DNA of 9,395 nt from Chloroflexota bacterium (GTDB taxonomy: Bacteria; Chloroflexota; Anaerolineae; CG2-30-64-16). The notes below the pieces were generated by a model. That model did no database searches and was not told where the DNA came from. It saw nothing but the letters and a program-made list of their open reading frames with translations. The position numbers and the translations under genes are program-made. The stretch spans positions 1 through 9,395 of the forward strand of contig JAKPQT010000433.1 of the NCBI GenBank assembly GCA_029555885.1, in the 5' to 3' direction. Position 1 is the stretch's first letter. Every line of letters begins with the position of its first letter. This document shows positions 1 to 7,047 of this stretch, one piece after another.

Positions 1-363
1 GATGCCGACCAGCGCACCGCCCTCCACCACCGGCAGGCCGCCGATCTTATGGTCGGCCATCACGGCGGCCGCCTCTTCGATGGGCGTATCTGCCGTCACC
101 GAGATGACTGGGCTGGACATCACCTGCTTGATGGTGAGCCGGGCGAGCAGATAGTGCAGCTCGTAGACGCTCAGCGAGGTCGCGGGGGAAGGTGCGGCAT
201 GGAGCAGGTCCTTGTCGGACACGATGCCGACCATCTTCCCGCTGCTGTCGAGCACGGGCAGACGGCGCACGCGACGCTCGCGCATCAGGTGGATGCCATC
301 GTCGATGCTGGCCGTCTCAAGGATCGTCACAGGGTTGCGCGTCATGCGCTCACCAACAAGCAT
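1..363 (-). CDS. CBS-domain protein, C-terminus cut by the window edge
   Basis: Reading the minus strand from 363 gives 121 residues starting MLVGERMTRNPVTI and running off the left edge without a stop. Two CBS motifs are visible. The first spans about residues 5-60 (MTRNPVTILETASIDDGIHL, then RRVRRLPVLD, then KMVGIVSDKDLL). The second starts near residue 79 (VMSSPVISVTADTPIEEAAAV, then HKIGGLPVVEGGALVGI). Paired CBS domains (a Bateman module) usually bind adenosyl nucleotides and act as energy or ligand sensors. The short spacer and early first CBS recall AcuB-like or CBS-ACT proteins, but the rest is missing, so any partner domain is unknown. The ATG at 363 has a strong Shine-Dalgarno (GAGGAGGT) a few bases upstream, which fixes the start. 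The gene lies 108 nt downstream of the YIP1 gene, with a hairpin between them. Confidence 0.9.
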   Translation of the reverse strand, partial: MLVGERMTRNPVTILETASIDDGIHLMRERRVRRLPVLDSSGKMVGIVSDKDLLHAAPSPATSLSVYELHYLLARLTIKQVMSSPVISVTADTPIEEAAAVMADHKIGGLPVVEGGALVGI

Positions 364-424
364 GGTCTACCTCCTCAAAATAACCGTATACTCAGGGCTC
401 ACAGAACAGCGACTTCCCTCGGTG

Positions 425-449
425 TAGGGCGGATTGGCCATCCGCCCTA
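425..449. repeat. Perfect 10-bp inverted repeat (hairpin) between the YIP1 and CBS genes
   Basis: TAGGGCGGAT (425-434) is followed by a 5-nt loop (435-439) and its exact complement ATCCGCCCTA (440-449). Outer bases GGTG (421-424) and CACC (453-456) can add 4 bp across a small asymmetric loop. On the minus strand it follows the YIP1 stop by about 22 nt and precedes the CBS start by about 62 nt. No T-run follows in either direction, so it is not a classical intrinsic terminator. It could be an attenuating or mRNA-stabilising hairpin, or one copy of a dispersed palindromic repeat. Confidence 0.75.
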
Positions 450-471
450 TGGCACCTGATCCTTTTCGACC

Positions 472-1053
472 CTAACCGCTGAACGCGCCGCCGATAGCAG
501 CCACGCCGATGCCGAGGCCGGCCAGGATCGCACCGAGAATCCCCACGATTACAATCACGATGATGCCCGAGACCACAACCGTCAGGGCCGCGTTCGTGTC
601 ATCCTGATCGAGCGACTGCCGGATGGCGACGAAGCCGGCCGCAATCGACCAGAGCCAGGCCACGATGCCGATCAGCCAGCCGACGCACGGGATGGCGCTC
701 AGGATGTTCAGCACTTGCGGCGCGTAGGCGAACCCGAACGCGCGCTGCACCTCACCGAAATCGCCCGTGCCCTTGAAGAACCGCGTGCCGATATACTGCG
801 CAATGAAGACCCATAGGTAGTAGCCCACGACCGCCAGAAGCAGGCCGCCAATGAAGCCCAGAATCGCTGCGAGGATGCCGTTGCCAGCAACCAACTGGCC
901 GAGGAAGTTGCCGAATGCACCGATGGCCGAGACCAGGATGACGACTGCCAGGGCATCCTGGGTGTAGCTGGTGTCGTGCTCCACCTCTTCATAGAAGGAC
1001 TTGTCGAGGCGAGCGGCGCGAATCATGCCATTGATGATGCGATTGAAGTCCAC
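472..1053 (-). CDS. YIP1-family integral membrane protein
   Basis: The product has 193 residues and is strongly hydrophobic, with about five membrane segments (roughly residues 34-54, 60-87, 110-121, 124-146 and 156-180). The acidic N-terminal stretch (SFYEEVEHD) followed by membrane helices, and the block RAFGFAYAPQVLNIL (104-118) before a W-rich helix, are typical of bacterial YIP1-domain proteins (Pfam Yip1). Their function in bacteria is poorly defined; eukaryotic relatives act in vesicle trafficking, which cannot be carried over. The start is GTG at 1053, chosen because AGGAGG lies 5 nt upstream; the first in-frame ATG (1025) would lose nine residues and has no comparable site. It sits 53 nt after era on the same strand, so co-transcription with era is likely. 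Confidence 0.85.
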   Translation of the reverse strand: MDFNRIINGMIRAARLDKSFYEEVEHDTSYTQDALAVVILVSAIGAFGNFLGQLVAGNGILAAILGFIGGLLLAVVGYYLWVFIAQYIGTRFFKGTGDFGEVQRAFGFAYAPQVLNILSAIPCVGWLIGIVAWLWSIAAGFVAIRQSLDQDDTNAALTVVVSGIIVIVIVGILGAILAGLGIGVAAIGGAFSG

Positions 1054-1106
1054 GTGATCCTCCTGATGAGCTGGCGTGACAAGTAGGTAAGGTTCATAAG
1101 TGGAGA

Positions 1107-2108
1107 TTACGAACGTGGCTTACTTTTCTTGCGCGTGGCGCCTCCTTTCGGGACCCGCTTCTTGGGCAGCGCATAACCCAACCGGCGCAGTTCTTCCTCG
1201 TTCTTGCGCCACTTGGGCCGCACCTTGACCCATAGGTCCAGATAGACCCGCGTCTCCAGCAACTCCTCGATCTGCTGGCGCGCCGCCTGGCCGATCCGCT
1301 TGATCATCGCGCCTTCCTTGCCCAACACGATGCTCTTCTGGGAGTCGCGCTCGACAAAGACGACCGCGGAAATGTAGGTGATGCCCTCCTCGCGCTCGGT
1401 GAACTCGTTGACGAACACGGCAATCGAGTGGGGAACCTCGTCGCGCAGGTTGAGCAACACCTGTTCGCGCACCAGCTCGCCGGCCATGAAGCGCACCTGC
1501 TGATCGGTAACTTGATCTTCGGGATAGAACGGCGGACTGAACGGCAGCAGGCTCGCAATATCGGCCACCAGCGCATCCAGGCCGCTGCCCTCCAGCGCGG
1601 AGACGAAGTGTGTGCGCGCGTGCGGGGCCAGCGCCTGATAGGCGGCGGCGCGCTGCATGCGCTGCTCCCCTTCCGGCAGCCGGTCGCACTTGTTCAACAC
1701 CAGCACCTGCGCTATGGCGGGGCCGGGGTCAGCCAGCAGCGCGGCCACCTGGCGGTCCTCATCGTTCGGCGGTGCAGTGATGTCCGCAACCCACACGACC
1801 ACATCCGCATCCGGCAGCGCGGCGCGCGCAGTCTCGACCATGACCTCACCCAGCTTATGTAAAGGTACATGGATGCCCGGCGTGTCGAAGAACACAATCT
1901 GCACACCCGGCTGCGTCAGGATGCCGAGAAGCCGATTGCGCGTGGTCTGCGGCTTGGGCGAGACAATGGCAATCTTCTGGCCGAGCAGCGCGTTGATGAG
2001 CGTGGACTTGCCCACGTTGGGCCGGCCGATGACCGCGACGAACCCCGCGCGGTGGTCAGCCGGGATGTCGAGGAGACTATGCCCAATCAGGTCCTCGTTA
2101 AAGCCCAT
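1107..2108 (-). CDS. era: GTPase Era
   Basis: Era is an essential GTPase that binds the 3' end of 16S rRNA and helps 30S subunit maturation. All GTPase motifs are present (333-residue numbering): G1 GRPNVGKS 28-35, G2 PQTTR 53-57, G3 DTPG 75-78, G4 NKCD 139-142, G5 SAL 170-172. The C-terminal KH domain shows GKEGAMIKRIG at 263-273. The protein is slightly longer than the usual 300 or so, with a short N-terminal lead and a basic tail (KKRVPKGGATRKKSKPRS). The frame stays open to 2189, but the extra 27 residues would be read from a palindromic repeat at 2128-2187. A GGGGG at 2117-2121 lies 8 nt before the ATG at 2108, so that start is preferred; ATG 2114 is the close alternative. yhhQ is upstream and the YIP1 gene downstream on the same strand. 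Confidence 0.95.
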   Translation of the reverse strand: MGFNEDLIGHSLLDIPADHRAGFVAVIGRPNVGKSTLINALLGQKIAIVSPKPQTTRNRLLGILTQPGVQIVFFDTPGIHVPLHKLGEVMVETARAALPDADVVVWVADITAPPNDEDRQVAALLADPGPAIAQVLVLNKCDRLPEGEQRMQRAAAYQALAPHARTHFVSALEGSGLDALVADIASLLPFSPPFYPEDQVTDQQVRFMAGELVREQVLLNLRDEVPHSIAVFVNEFTEREEGITYISAVVFVERDSQKSIVLGKEGAMIKRIGQAARQQIEELLETRVYLDLWVKVRPKWRKNEEELRRLGYALPKKRVPKGGATRKKSKPRS

Positions 2109-2116
2109 ATCCATTA

Positions 2117-2121
2117 CCCCC
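2117..2121 (-). promoter_or_regulatory. Ribosome-binding site deciding the era start
   Basis: On the minus strand a GGGGG run (then TA) precedes two in-frame ATGs. The spacing is 2 nt to ATG 2114 and 8 nt to ATG 2108, and only the second suits ribosome binding. It also argues against the longer open frame that begins at 2189 inside repeat DNA. The site is purine-rich but not a canonical AGGAGG. Confidence 0.5.
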
Positions 2122-2127
2122 AAAAGA

Positions 2128-2187
2128 GCATCCTGAGCGGGTGGACGGCGGAATCTTCCCAACGAGTTGCCGCCAGTCGAAGGATGC
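2128..2187. repeat. Split palindromic repeat element (GCATCCTGAGCG ... AGTCGAAGGATGC)
   Basis: GCATCCT (2128-2134) and AGGATGC (2181-2187) are perfect inverted arms. With their inner flanks (GAGCG and AGTCGA) they match the two halves of the CATCCTGAGCG-AGTCGAAGGATG palindrome that I recall as a dispersed repeat in many bacterial genomes. Here about 36 nt separate the halves, and that insert carries its own inverted pair, GGCGG (2147-2151) and CCGCC (2170-2174). The unit could fold as a long interrupted hairpin. It lies just upstream of era and accounts for the spurious N-terminal extension of that frame. Confidence 0.6.
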
Positions 2188-2188
2188 A

Positions 2189-2265
2189 AGCGATTGGCAT
2201 CGCTCGGGGATCTTTCGACTTCATCCCGCCTGCTCTTCGACTGCGCTGCGCTCCGCTCAGAGTGC
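2189..2265. repeat. Further hairpin and decayed repeat copies in the yhhQ-era gap
   Basis: A perfect 6-bp stem with a 4-nt loop (AGCGAT-TGGC-ATCGCT) occupies 2189-2204. Next come two degenerate versions of the same motif family as the neighbouring split palindrome: GATCTTTCGACTTC at about 2209-2222, and CTCTTCGACTGCGC with CTCCGCTCAGAGTG at about 2233-2264. The whole gap of 192 nt between yhhQ and era appears built from such repeat pieces. No T-run follows any of the stems on either strand, and I see no convincing promoter for era here. Confidence 0.45.
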
Positions 2266-2300
2266 GGTCGGGACTCCGCTTAGGGTGCCGCCGCGACACT

Positions 2301-3107
2301 TTACCTGTAATCAACCCCCACCCTGAACGGATTGAAGTCCGTGTGGCGGTCGTAGAAATCTTCCTGCTCGGCCCGTTTCAGCGCGGCAACCACGCGATAC
2401 GTCAGTGGCGTGAACAGCACCTCGATGCCGACCTTGAAGATGTAGTTGGCAGCGATGATGCTGGCAGCGGCGCTCCACGGGAACACGCCCAGCGCACTCG
2501 CGATGACCACGAACAGGATCGTGTCGATCCCCTGCCCTGCCAGGGTGGAGCCGATGGTGCGCACCCATAGATAGCGCCCGCTCGTCAGCACCTTCACGCG
2601 TGCCAGGATATACGAGTTCGTGAACTCCCCGGCAAAGTACGCCACGAGGCTGGCGACGATGATGCCGCCGCTGCTGACCCCGCCGAGGATCGCATCGTAC
2701 GCGGCCTGTCCCGCTGCCGCCTGCCAGGCCGCCTCGCCGGGCAACCGCCCGACGAGCCAGAGCGTGCCGCTCATCAGCGCGGACATCGCGAATCCGGCCC
2801 AGATGACGCGGCGGCCGCGTGCAAAGCCGTACACCTCGGTCAGCACATCCCCGAAGATGTAGCTGATCGGAAAAAGCAGCGTGCCGCCATCGAAGGCCAG
2901 CGGCAGGTTGACCAGGGGCAGCGTCACGCCCCAATCGACGATCTTGGCCGACGAGGCGATGTTGCTGATCAGCAGCACCGCCACGAACAGCGCCATGATG
3001 AGGTCATAGTAACGGTAAGCACGAAGGACGGGCTGGAAGCTGAAAGCCGGAAGCTGTGAGACCGGCGCAGGCCTACTCTCGCCTGATATGTCTGCCTCAG
3101 CTTTCAT
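2301..3107 (-). CDS. yhhQ: Queuosine precursor transporter, YhhQ family
   Basis: YhhQ-family (DUF165/TIGR00697) membrane proteins import queuosine precursors such as preQ0 or preQ1 for tRNA modification. With the start at 3107 the protein has 268 residues and about six membrane segments. Family hallmarks are YRYYDLIMALFVAVLLISN (about 32-50), FPISYIFGDVLTEVYGF (79-95), GRYLWVRTIGSTLAGQGIDT (177-196, with the GQxIDT signature) and NYIFKVGIEVLFTPLTYR (221-238). The frame is open to 3188, which would overlap the pckG end. ATG 3107 is the nearest start that keeps YRYYDLI, since no ATG, GTG or TTG lies between it and that block. Its GGGG sits too close to be a good ribosome site, so the start is uncertain. 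Residues about 15-27 (APVSQLPAFSFQP) are read from short repeats and are probably not ancestral. pckG ends 34 nt upstream. Confidence 0.9.
   Translation of the reverse strand: MKAEADISGESRPAPVSQLPAFSFQPVLRAYRYYDLIMALFVAVLLISNIASSAKIVDWGVTLPLVNLPLAFDGGTLLFPISYIFGDVLTEVYGFARGRRVIWAGFAMSALMSGTLWLVGRLPGEAAWQAAAGQAAYDAILGGVSSGGIIVASLVAYFAGEFTNSYILARVKVLTSGRYLWVRTIGSTLAGQGIDTILFVVIASALGVFPWSAAASIIAANYIFKVGIEVLFTPLTYRVVAALKRAEQEDFYDRHTDFNPFRVGVDYR
3032..3056. repeat. Two 11-bp direct repeats inside the yhhQ 5' end
   Basis: GCTGGAAGCTG (3032-3042) and GCCGGAAGCTG (3046-3056) are 10/11 identical and separated by AAA, giving a 14-bp period. They are read on the minus strand as part of the yhhQ N-terminal codons (SQLPAFSFQP). 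Similar purine-rich tandem units occur as noncoding repeats in other genomes; whether this one recurs here cannot be told from one window. Confidence 0.6.
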
Positions 3108-3126
3108 CCCCGGTCTTTCGGCCTTT

Positions 3127-3154
3127 GTCATTCGTAATTCATCACTCGTAATTC
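3127..3154. repeat. 14-bp tandem repeat at the pckG stop codon
   Basis: GTCATTCGTAATTC (3127-3140) is directly followed by ATCACTCGTAATTC (3141-3154), matching at 12 of 14 positions. The pckG stop (complement of TCA at 3142-3144) and its last residues NYE fall inside the second unit. The AT-rich unit differs clearly from the GC-rich surroundings and looks like a dispersed repeat placed exactly at the gene end. Confidence 0.7.
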
Positions 3155-4938
3155 GCCAGCCGTTCTTCCAGCGCGCACACCTGGTCATGCATCCGCTGCG
3201 GCACGCGCACGCCGAACTGGGCGAAATGCCGCTGGATGTCCGGGACCTCGCTGCGCCACGCCGCGACGTCCACCCGCAGCAGTTCCTTGAGGTACTCTGC
3301 GGATACGCTCAACCCGCTCAGGTCCAGGTCCTCCGACCGCGGCAGGTAGCCGATGGCCGTCTCCTGCGCGCCCGCCCGGCCCTCGATACGCTCGCACATC
3401 CACTTGAGGACGCGGCTGTTCTCGCCGTAGCCCGGCCACAGCCACTTGCCCTCCGGCGACTTGCGGAACCAGTTGACGTAGAAGATGCGTGGGGCCTTGT
3501 CGCCGAGACGGTCGCCCATGTCCAGCCAGTGCTGGAAGTAATCTGCCATGTTGTAGCCGCAGAACGGCTGCATCGCAAACGGGTCCCGGCGCAGCGCGCC
3601 TACCGCGCCAATGTTCGCCGCGGTGGTCTCGGACGAGGCCGTTGCGCCCATGAACACGCCGTGATCCCAGTTGAAGGCCTCCGTGACCAGCGGCACCACG
3701 CCTGCGCGCCGCCCGCCGAAGACGAAGATATCGATTGGCACGCCCTCGGGGTTCTCCCAGTCCGGGCTGATGACGGGGCATTGCGAGGCGGGTGCGGTGA
3801 AGCGGGCATTGGGATGCGCCGCCGGGACCGTACTCTCCGGCGTCCAGTCGCGGCCCTTCCAGTCCACGGTATGCTCCGGCGTGGGCACGCCCATCCCTTC
3901 CCACCAGACATCGCCGTCATCGGTCAGCGCGCAGTTGGTGAAGATGACGTTCTCGCGCACCGTATCCATCGCCATCGGGTTGGACTGGTAGGATGTGCCC
4001 GGTGCGACGCCGAAGAAGCCCGCCTCCGGGTTGATGGCCCGCAGACGACCGTCCGCGCCGATCTTCATCCACGCAATATCGTCGCCGATGCACTCCGCGC
4101 GCCAGCCGGGGATCGTCGGCTGGATCATCGCCAGGTTCGTCTTGCCGCACGCGGAGGGGAAGGCGGCCGCAATGTGGTACTGCCGGCCTTCCGGGCTGAT
4201 GAGCCGCAGGATCAGCATGTGCTCGGCCATCCAACCCTCGCGGCGCGCCATAGCCGAGGCAATGCGCAGCGCAAAGCACTTTTTCCCCAGCAGCGCGTTC
4301 CCGCCGTAGCCCGAGCCGTAGGACCAGATCAGGTTCTCGTTGGGGAAATGGCTGATGTACTTGTCTTCCATCGGCGCACACGGCCACGATACGTCTGCCT
4401 CCCCCGGCCCCAATGGCGCACCGACCGAGTGCAGGCAGGGCACAAACTCGCCGTCGGCGCCCAACGCTTCGAGCACCCGTTCACCGACGCGGGTCATGAT
4501 GTGCATGTTGCAGACGACGTATGGGCTGTCAGTGATTTCGACGCCGATCTTGGACATGGGTGAGCCGAGCGGCCCCATCGAGAACGGGATAACATAGAGC
4601 GTGCGGCCGCGCATGCAGCCGTCGTACAGCCCGGTCATCGTGCGCTTCAGCTCGTCCGGCGCAATCCAGTTGTTGGTTGGCCCGGCCTCGTCTTTGCTGG
4701 GCGTCGAGATGTAGGTGCGCGCCTCGACACGCGCGACGTCGCTCGGGTCCGAGCGAAACAGGAAGGAATTGGGGCGCTTAGCCAGAGGGATACTGGCGCC
4801 GGTGCTGACCATCTGGGCCATCAGGCGATCATATTCCGCCTGCGAGCCATCGCACCAATAGACTTCATCCGGCTGGCACAACGCGGCCGTCTCGTCGACC
4901 CACTTCTGCAGGCGTTGATTGGCGACAGGGCCTTTCAT
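3142..4938 (-). CDS. pckG: Phosphoenolpyruvate carboxykinase (GTP)
   Basis: The enzyme interconverts oxaloacetate + GTP and PEP + CO2 + GDP, the entry to gluconeogenesis, in the cytosol. The 598-residue length fits the GTP-dependent class (about 600; the ATP class is shorter and different). Visible features are the kinase-1 P-loop FPSACGKTN at 260-268 with the class-specific reactive Cys264, the downstream metal/phosphate site IGDDIAW at 284-290, the [13 protein letters not shown] block with metal-ligand Lys about 219-220, the His of AEHMLIL (240), an early [10 protein letters not shown] block, and the conserved [12 protein letters not shown] and [13 protein letters not shown] segments. The start ATG 4938 has AGAGAGG about 10 nt upstream. 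It follows mdh by 108 nt on the same strand. The C-terminal three residues and the stop are encoded within a 14-bp repeat, so the native end may have been altered slightly. No disruption is seen. Confidence 0.98.
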   Translation of the reverse strand: MKGPVANQRLQKWVDETAALCQPDEVYWCDGSQAEYDRLMAQMVSTGASIPLAKRPNSFLFRSDPSDVARVEARTYISTPSKDEAGPTNNWIAPDELKRTMTGLYDGCMRGRTLYVIPFSMGPLGSPMSKIGVEITDSPYVVCNMHIMTRVGERVLEALGADGEFVPCLHSVGAPLGPGEADVSWPCAPMEDKYISHFPNENLIWSYGSGYGGNALLGKKCFALRIASAMARREGWMAEHMLILRLISPEGRQYHIAAAFPSACGKTNLAMIQPTIPGWRAECIGDDIAWMKIGADGRLRAINPEAGFFGVAPGTSYQSNPMAMDTVRENVIFTNCALTDDGDVWWEGMGVPTPEHTVDWKGRDWTPESTVPAAHPNARFTAPASQCPVISPDWENPEGVPIDIFVFGGRRAGVVPLVTEAFNWDHGVFMGATASSETTAANIGAVGALRRDPFAMQPFCGYNMADYFQHWLDMGDRLGDKAPRIFYVNWFRKSPEGKWLWPGYGENSRVLKWMCERIEGRAGAQETAIGYLPRSEDLDLSGLSVSAEYLKELLRVDVAAWRSEVPDIQRHFAQFGVRVPQRMHDQVCALEERLANYE

Positions 4939-5046
4939 GGGGTTCTTACCTCTCTACCGCGAAGGATATGCGAGACGTTCGGCAGTACGTGCGCCACTAC
5001 GCCTGCGGACTGGCACACGCACTGCGAACCTATTCTTTTGGAGATA

Positions 5047-5970
5047 CTACAGTTTCAGGTGTGCCATGGTGCTGCGGATCAAGTCGGCCGAGCGCAGCAG
5101 CGCGGTGCGCTCCGCGTCATTCAGGTCGAGTTCAAGGATGCGGTGGACGCCCTCGCGGCCCAACACCACCGGCACGCCGAAGCAGATGTCATCCAGCCCG
5201 TACTCGCCCTGCAGATAGACCGAAGCCGGGTAGATCTGGTGCGAGTTCTTGATGATGGCCTGGGCCATCTTGCAGGCCGATGCGCCCGGCGCGTAGTAAG
5301 CGGAGCCGGTCTTGAGATAGCGCACAATCTCTGCACCGCCGTCGCGCGTCCGCGCGACGATATGGTCGATCTGCTCTGGCGAAAGGAAATAGGAGAGCGG
5401 CATCCCGGCAATCGTGGAGTAGCGGACCAGCGGCACCATCTCGTCGCCGTGGCCGCCCAGCACCGTCGTGTGGATGTTCTCCGGGCTGATGCCCGTCTCC
5501 ATCGCGATGAACGTGCGCATGCGGCCGCCGTCCAGCACGCCCGCCTGGCCGATGACGCGCTCGCGCGGGAAGCCGCTGAGCTTGTACGCCAGGTACGTCA
5601 TCGTATCGAGCGGGTTGGTCATAATCAGCAGGATTGCGTTAGGCGAGCGCGGCACCACCTGCTGCACGACATCGCTCACGATCTTGGCGTTGATGCCCAC
5701 CAGGTCCTCGCGCGTCATGCCCGGCTTGCGCGCCACGCCCGCAGTGATGATGACCATATCGGAGTTGGCAGTCTCGGCATAGTCAGTCGTGCCGACCGCG
5801 TCAATCGCGTGACCGGCGATCGGGCCGGCCTGGATGAGGTCCAGGACCTTGCCCTGCGCAAGGCCATCCACAACATCCACCAGGACCACCTGGCACCCAC
5901 CGGAAATCATGGCCCAATGGGCGATGGTGGAACCGACGAAACCGGCGCCGATAATGCTGACTTTGCTCAT
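5047..5970 (-). CDS. mdh: Malate dehydrogenase (NAD, LDH-like type)
   Basis: It oxidises malate to oxaloacetate with NAD in the TCA cycle. The 307-residue protein belongs to the LDH-like MDH group. The Rossmann motif GAGFVGS is at 8-14 and the acidic residue Asp32 after beta-2 favours NAD over NADP. The substrate loop ARKPGMTREDL (80-90) carries Arg81 and Arg87; Arg at 81 is the malate (not lactate) marker. Asn119 is in MTNPLD, the catalytic pair is Asp147 (GVLDGGR) with His174 (GGHGDE), and Arg150 completes the site. GVLDGGR replaces the more usual GVLDSAR or GVLDAAR, a small change next to the catalytic Asp. The GSAYYAP segment resembles Chloroflexus MDH as I remember it. The start ATG has AAAGGAG 8 nt upstream. 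It lies 45 nt after the DUF1385 gene and 108 nt before pckG, so a shared transcript is likely. Confidence 0.97.
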   Translation of the reverse strand: MSKVSIIGAGFVGSTIAHWAMISGGCQVVLVDVVDGLAQGKVLDLIQAGPIAGHAIDAVGTTDYAETANSDMVIITAGVARKPGMTREDLVGINAKIVSDVVQQVVPRSPNAILLIMTNPLDTMTYLAYKLSGFPRERVIGQAGVLDGGRMRTFIAMETGISPENIHTTVLGGHGDEMVPLVRYSTIAGMPLSYFLSPEQIDHIVARTRDGGAEIVRYLKTGSAYYAPGASACKMAQAIIKNSHQIYPASVYLQGEYGLDDICFGVPVVLGREGVHRILELDLNDAERTALLRSADLIRSTMAHLKL

Positions 5971-6015
5971 AAAGGGGACTCCTTTGGATGATGTCTGTGA
6001 TTCAGCACGCGCGGA

Positions 6016-6951
6016 TTACGCACTGACGGGAACCTGAACTGCTGGTGCAGGCGCCGCAGAGGCCACCTCGATGCCGTCCGCGGCCAGCACCGGCTTAAGC
6101 GCGGCGATCGCACACTCGATCATGGGCAGCTCCGGCTCGCGCGTGGTCAGCCGTTGGAGCAGCAGGCCGGGCGTGATGAGTGCGCGCACGACAGGGTTAT
6201 CGACGCGCGCTGCGGTGAAACGCATGAATTCATACGCAATGCCCGCGACCACCGGAATCAGCAAGAGACGCGAGGCCAGCCGCAGGAACAGGTTGTCGAA
6301 ATGGAACGGCGCAAACACGATGATCGAAATGAGCATGACCGAGAGCAGAAAGCTGGTGCCGCAGCGGGTGTGCGCAGTGGTGAAGCGCGCCACCGACTCA
6401 GGGGTGAGCTCCGCGCCGGCCTCGTACGCGTTGATGGTCTTGTGCTCCGCGCCGTGATAGGCAAACACCCGCCTGATGTCAGGCATGAAGCCGATCGCCC
6501 AGATGTAGGCCAGGAACAGCGCCAGCCGGATGACGCCCTCGACGATGCTCACCACGATGCCGCCGGAGCCGTCGGGGGCCAGCCACTTGGCCGCGGCCGT
6601 CGGCAGGAGGAAGAACAGCCCCACCGCGAATGCCAGCGAGGTCGCCACGGTCGTCCAGGCCACGGGCCCGCTGAACTTGACCGGTTCGCTGCCCTCTTCC
6701 TGCAGCGACACATCGGCCGACCACAGCAGCGCGCGCATCCCCAGGCCCAGCGCATCCCACAGCATCCCCAGGCCCCAGATGAAGGGCCACTGGCCCCACT
6801 TCTTGGTATAGATTGCAGCGGTCAGGGGTTCCTCGTGCAGCTCGATGTTGCCGTTTGGCGCGCGCACCGCGATCGCGAGCCGCTTGCGCCCGCGCATCAT
6901 CACGCCCTCGATGACCGCCTGTCCACCATAATAGAACTTAGCCAACGTCAT
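6016..6951 (-). CDS. DUF1385 family membrane protein (YqhQ-like)
   Basis: The 311-residue protein carries the DUF1385 hallmarks: [15 protein letters not shown] near the N-terminus (7-21), [15 protein letters not shown] (163-177) and [13 protein letters not shown] (194-206). Conserved His and Glu in YHGAEHK and the Cys in HTRCGTS have led to a guess of metal-dependent activity, but no reaction is established to my knowledge. About four membrane helices are visible (roughly 99-119, 132-156, 200-216 and 226-244). The C-terminal tail is Ala/Pro-rich (about 298-311). ATG 6951 directly abuts the purine run GGGGAG, leaving no spacing; a TTG two codons in (6945) would have 6 nt spacing and begin [13 protein letters not shown], so it is a real alternative. 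A near-consensus promoter lies 55-83 nt upstream, and mdh follows 45 nt downstream. Confidence 0.92.
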   Translation of the reverse strand: MTLAKFYYGGQAVIEGVMMRGRKRLAIAVRAPNGNIELHEEPLTAAIYTKKWGQWPFIWGLGMLWDALGLGMRALLWSADVSLQEEGSEPVKFSGPVAWTTVATSLAFAVGLFFLLPTAAAKWLAPDGSGGIVVSIVEGVIRLALFLAYIWAIGFMPDIRRVFAYHGAEHKTINAYEAGAELTPESVARFTTAHTRCGTSFLLSVMLISIIVFAPFHFDNLFLRLASRLLLIPVVAGIAYEFMRFTAARVDNPVVRALITPGLLLQRLTTREPELPMIECAIAALKPVLAADGIEVASAAPAPAVQVPVSA

Positions 6952-6957
6952 CTCCCC
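6952..6957 (-). promoter_or_regulatory. Ribosome-binding site that may point to a TTG start
   Basis: GGGGAG on the minus strand (6957-6952) touches ATG 6951 with no spacer but sits 6 nt from the in-frame TTG at 6945-6943. Normal spacing favours the TTG, which would remove two residues from the DUF1385 protein. Confidence 0.4.
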
Positions 6958-6981
6958 ATACAGCGATGCAGGCCGCCCGGC

Positions 6982-6995
6982 AGGGGGCTGCCCCT
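6982..6995. repeat. Short G/C hairpin in the leader of the DUF1385 gene
   Basis: AGGGG (6982-6986) and CCCCT (6991-6995) pair around a 4-nt loop. The hairpin falls between the predicted promoter and the start codon of the DUF1385 gene, so it would be in the 5' leader of that transcript. No T-run follows. Its role, if any, is unknown. Confidence 0.4.
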
Positions 6996-7005
6996 ATGTC
7001 CGGTC

Positions 7006-7034
7006 ATTCTACACGAGCGAACTATGAGTGTCAA
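7006..7034 (-). promoter_or_regulatory. Near-consensus sigma-70 promoter for DUF1385-mdh-pckG
   Basis: On the minus strand TTGACA (7034-7029) is a perfect -35 box and TAGAAT (7011-7006) matches the -10 consensus at 5 of 6 positions, with exactly 17 bp between them. The expected transcription start is near 6999, giving a leader of about 50 nt to ATG 6951. The site sits just past the peptidase stop codon, so the DUF1385 gene need not rely on read-through. mdh and pckG could share this transcript because no comparable promoter is seen in their gaps. Confidence 0.75.
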
Positions 7035-7047
7035 AGCGTGTGCCGCG

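Noticed and set aside
2109..2189. Extended N-terminus of Era from an ATG at 2189
   Set aside because: The added codons lie in a palindromic repeat, do not resemble Era, and a better-spaced ribosome site serves ATG 2108.
1869..2570. An open plus-strand frame of 233 codons across the era 5' end, repeats and the yhhQ 3' end
   Set aside because: It spans two real genes and repeat DNA in antisense and has no family features.
3108..3188. Extended N-terminus of YhhQ overlapping the pckG end
   Set aside because: The extra residues come from the pckG C-terminus and a tandem repeat and have no family match; ATG 3107 keeps all conserved blocks.
3088..4563. An open plus-strand frame of 491 codons opposite pckG
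   Set aside because: pckG is unambiguous on the other strand, and the antisense product is Arg/His/Ala-rich with no recognisable motif.
4939..5046. Promoter or regulatory leader in the mdh-pckG gap
   Set aside because: I scanned the minus strand for -35/-10 pairs and hairpins and found none with acceptable spacing; only the pckG ribosome site is clear.
4915..5991. An open plus-strand frame of 358 codons opposite mdh
   Set aside because: It mirrors the codon phase of mdh and has typical antisense composition (many His, Arg, Ala, Asp); no motif or ribosome site.
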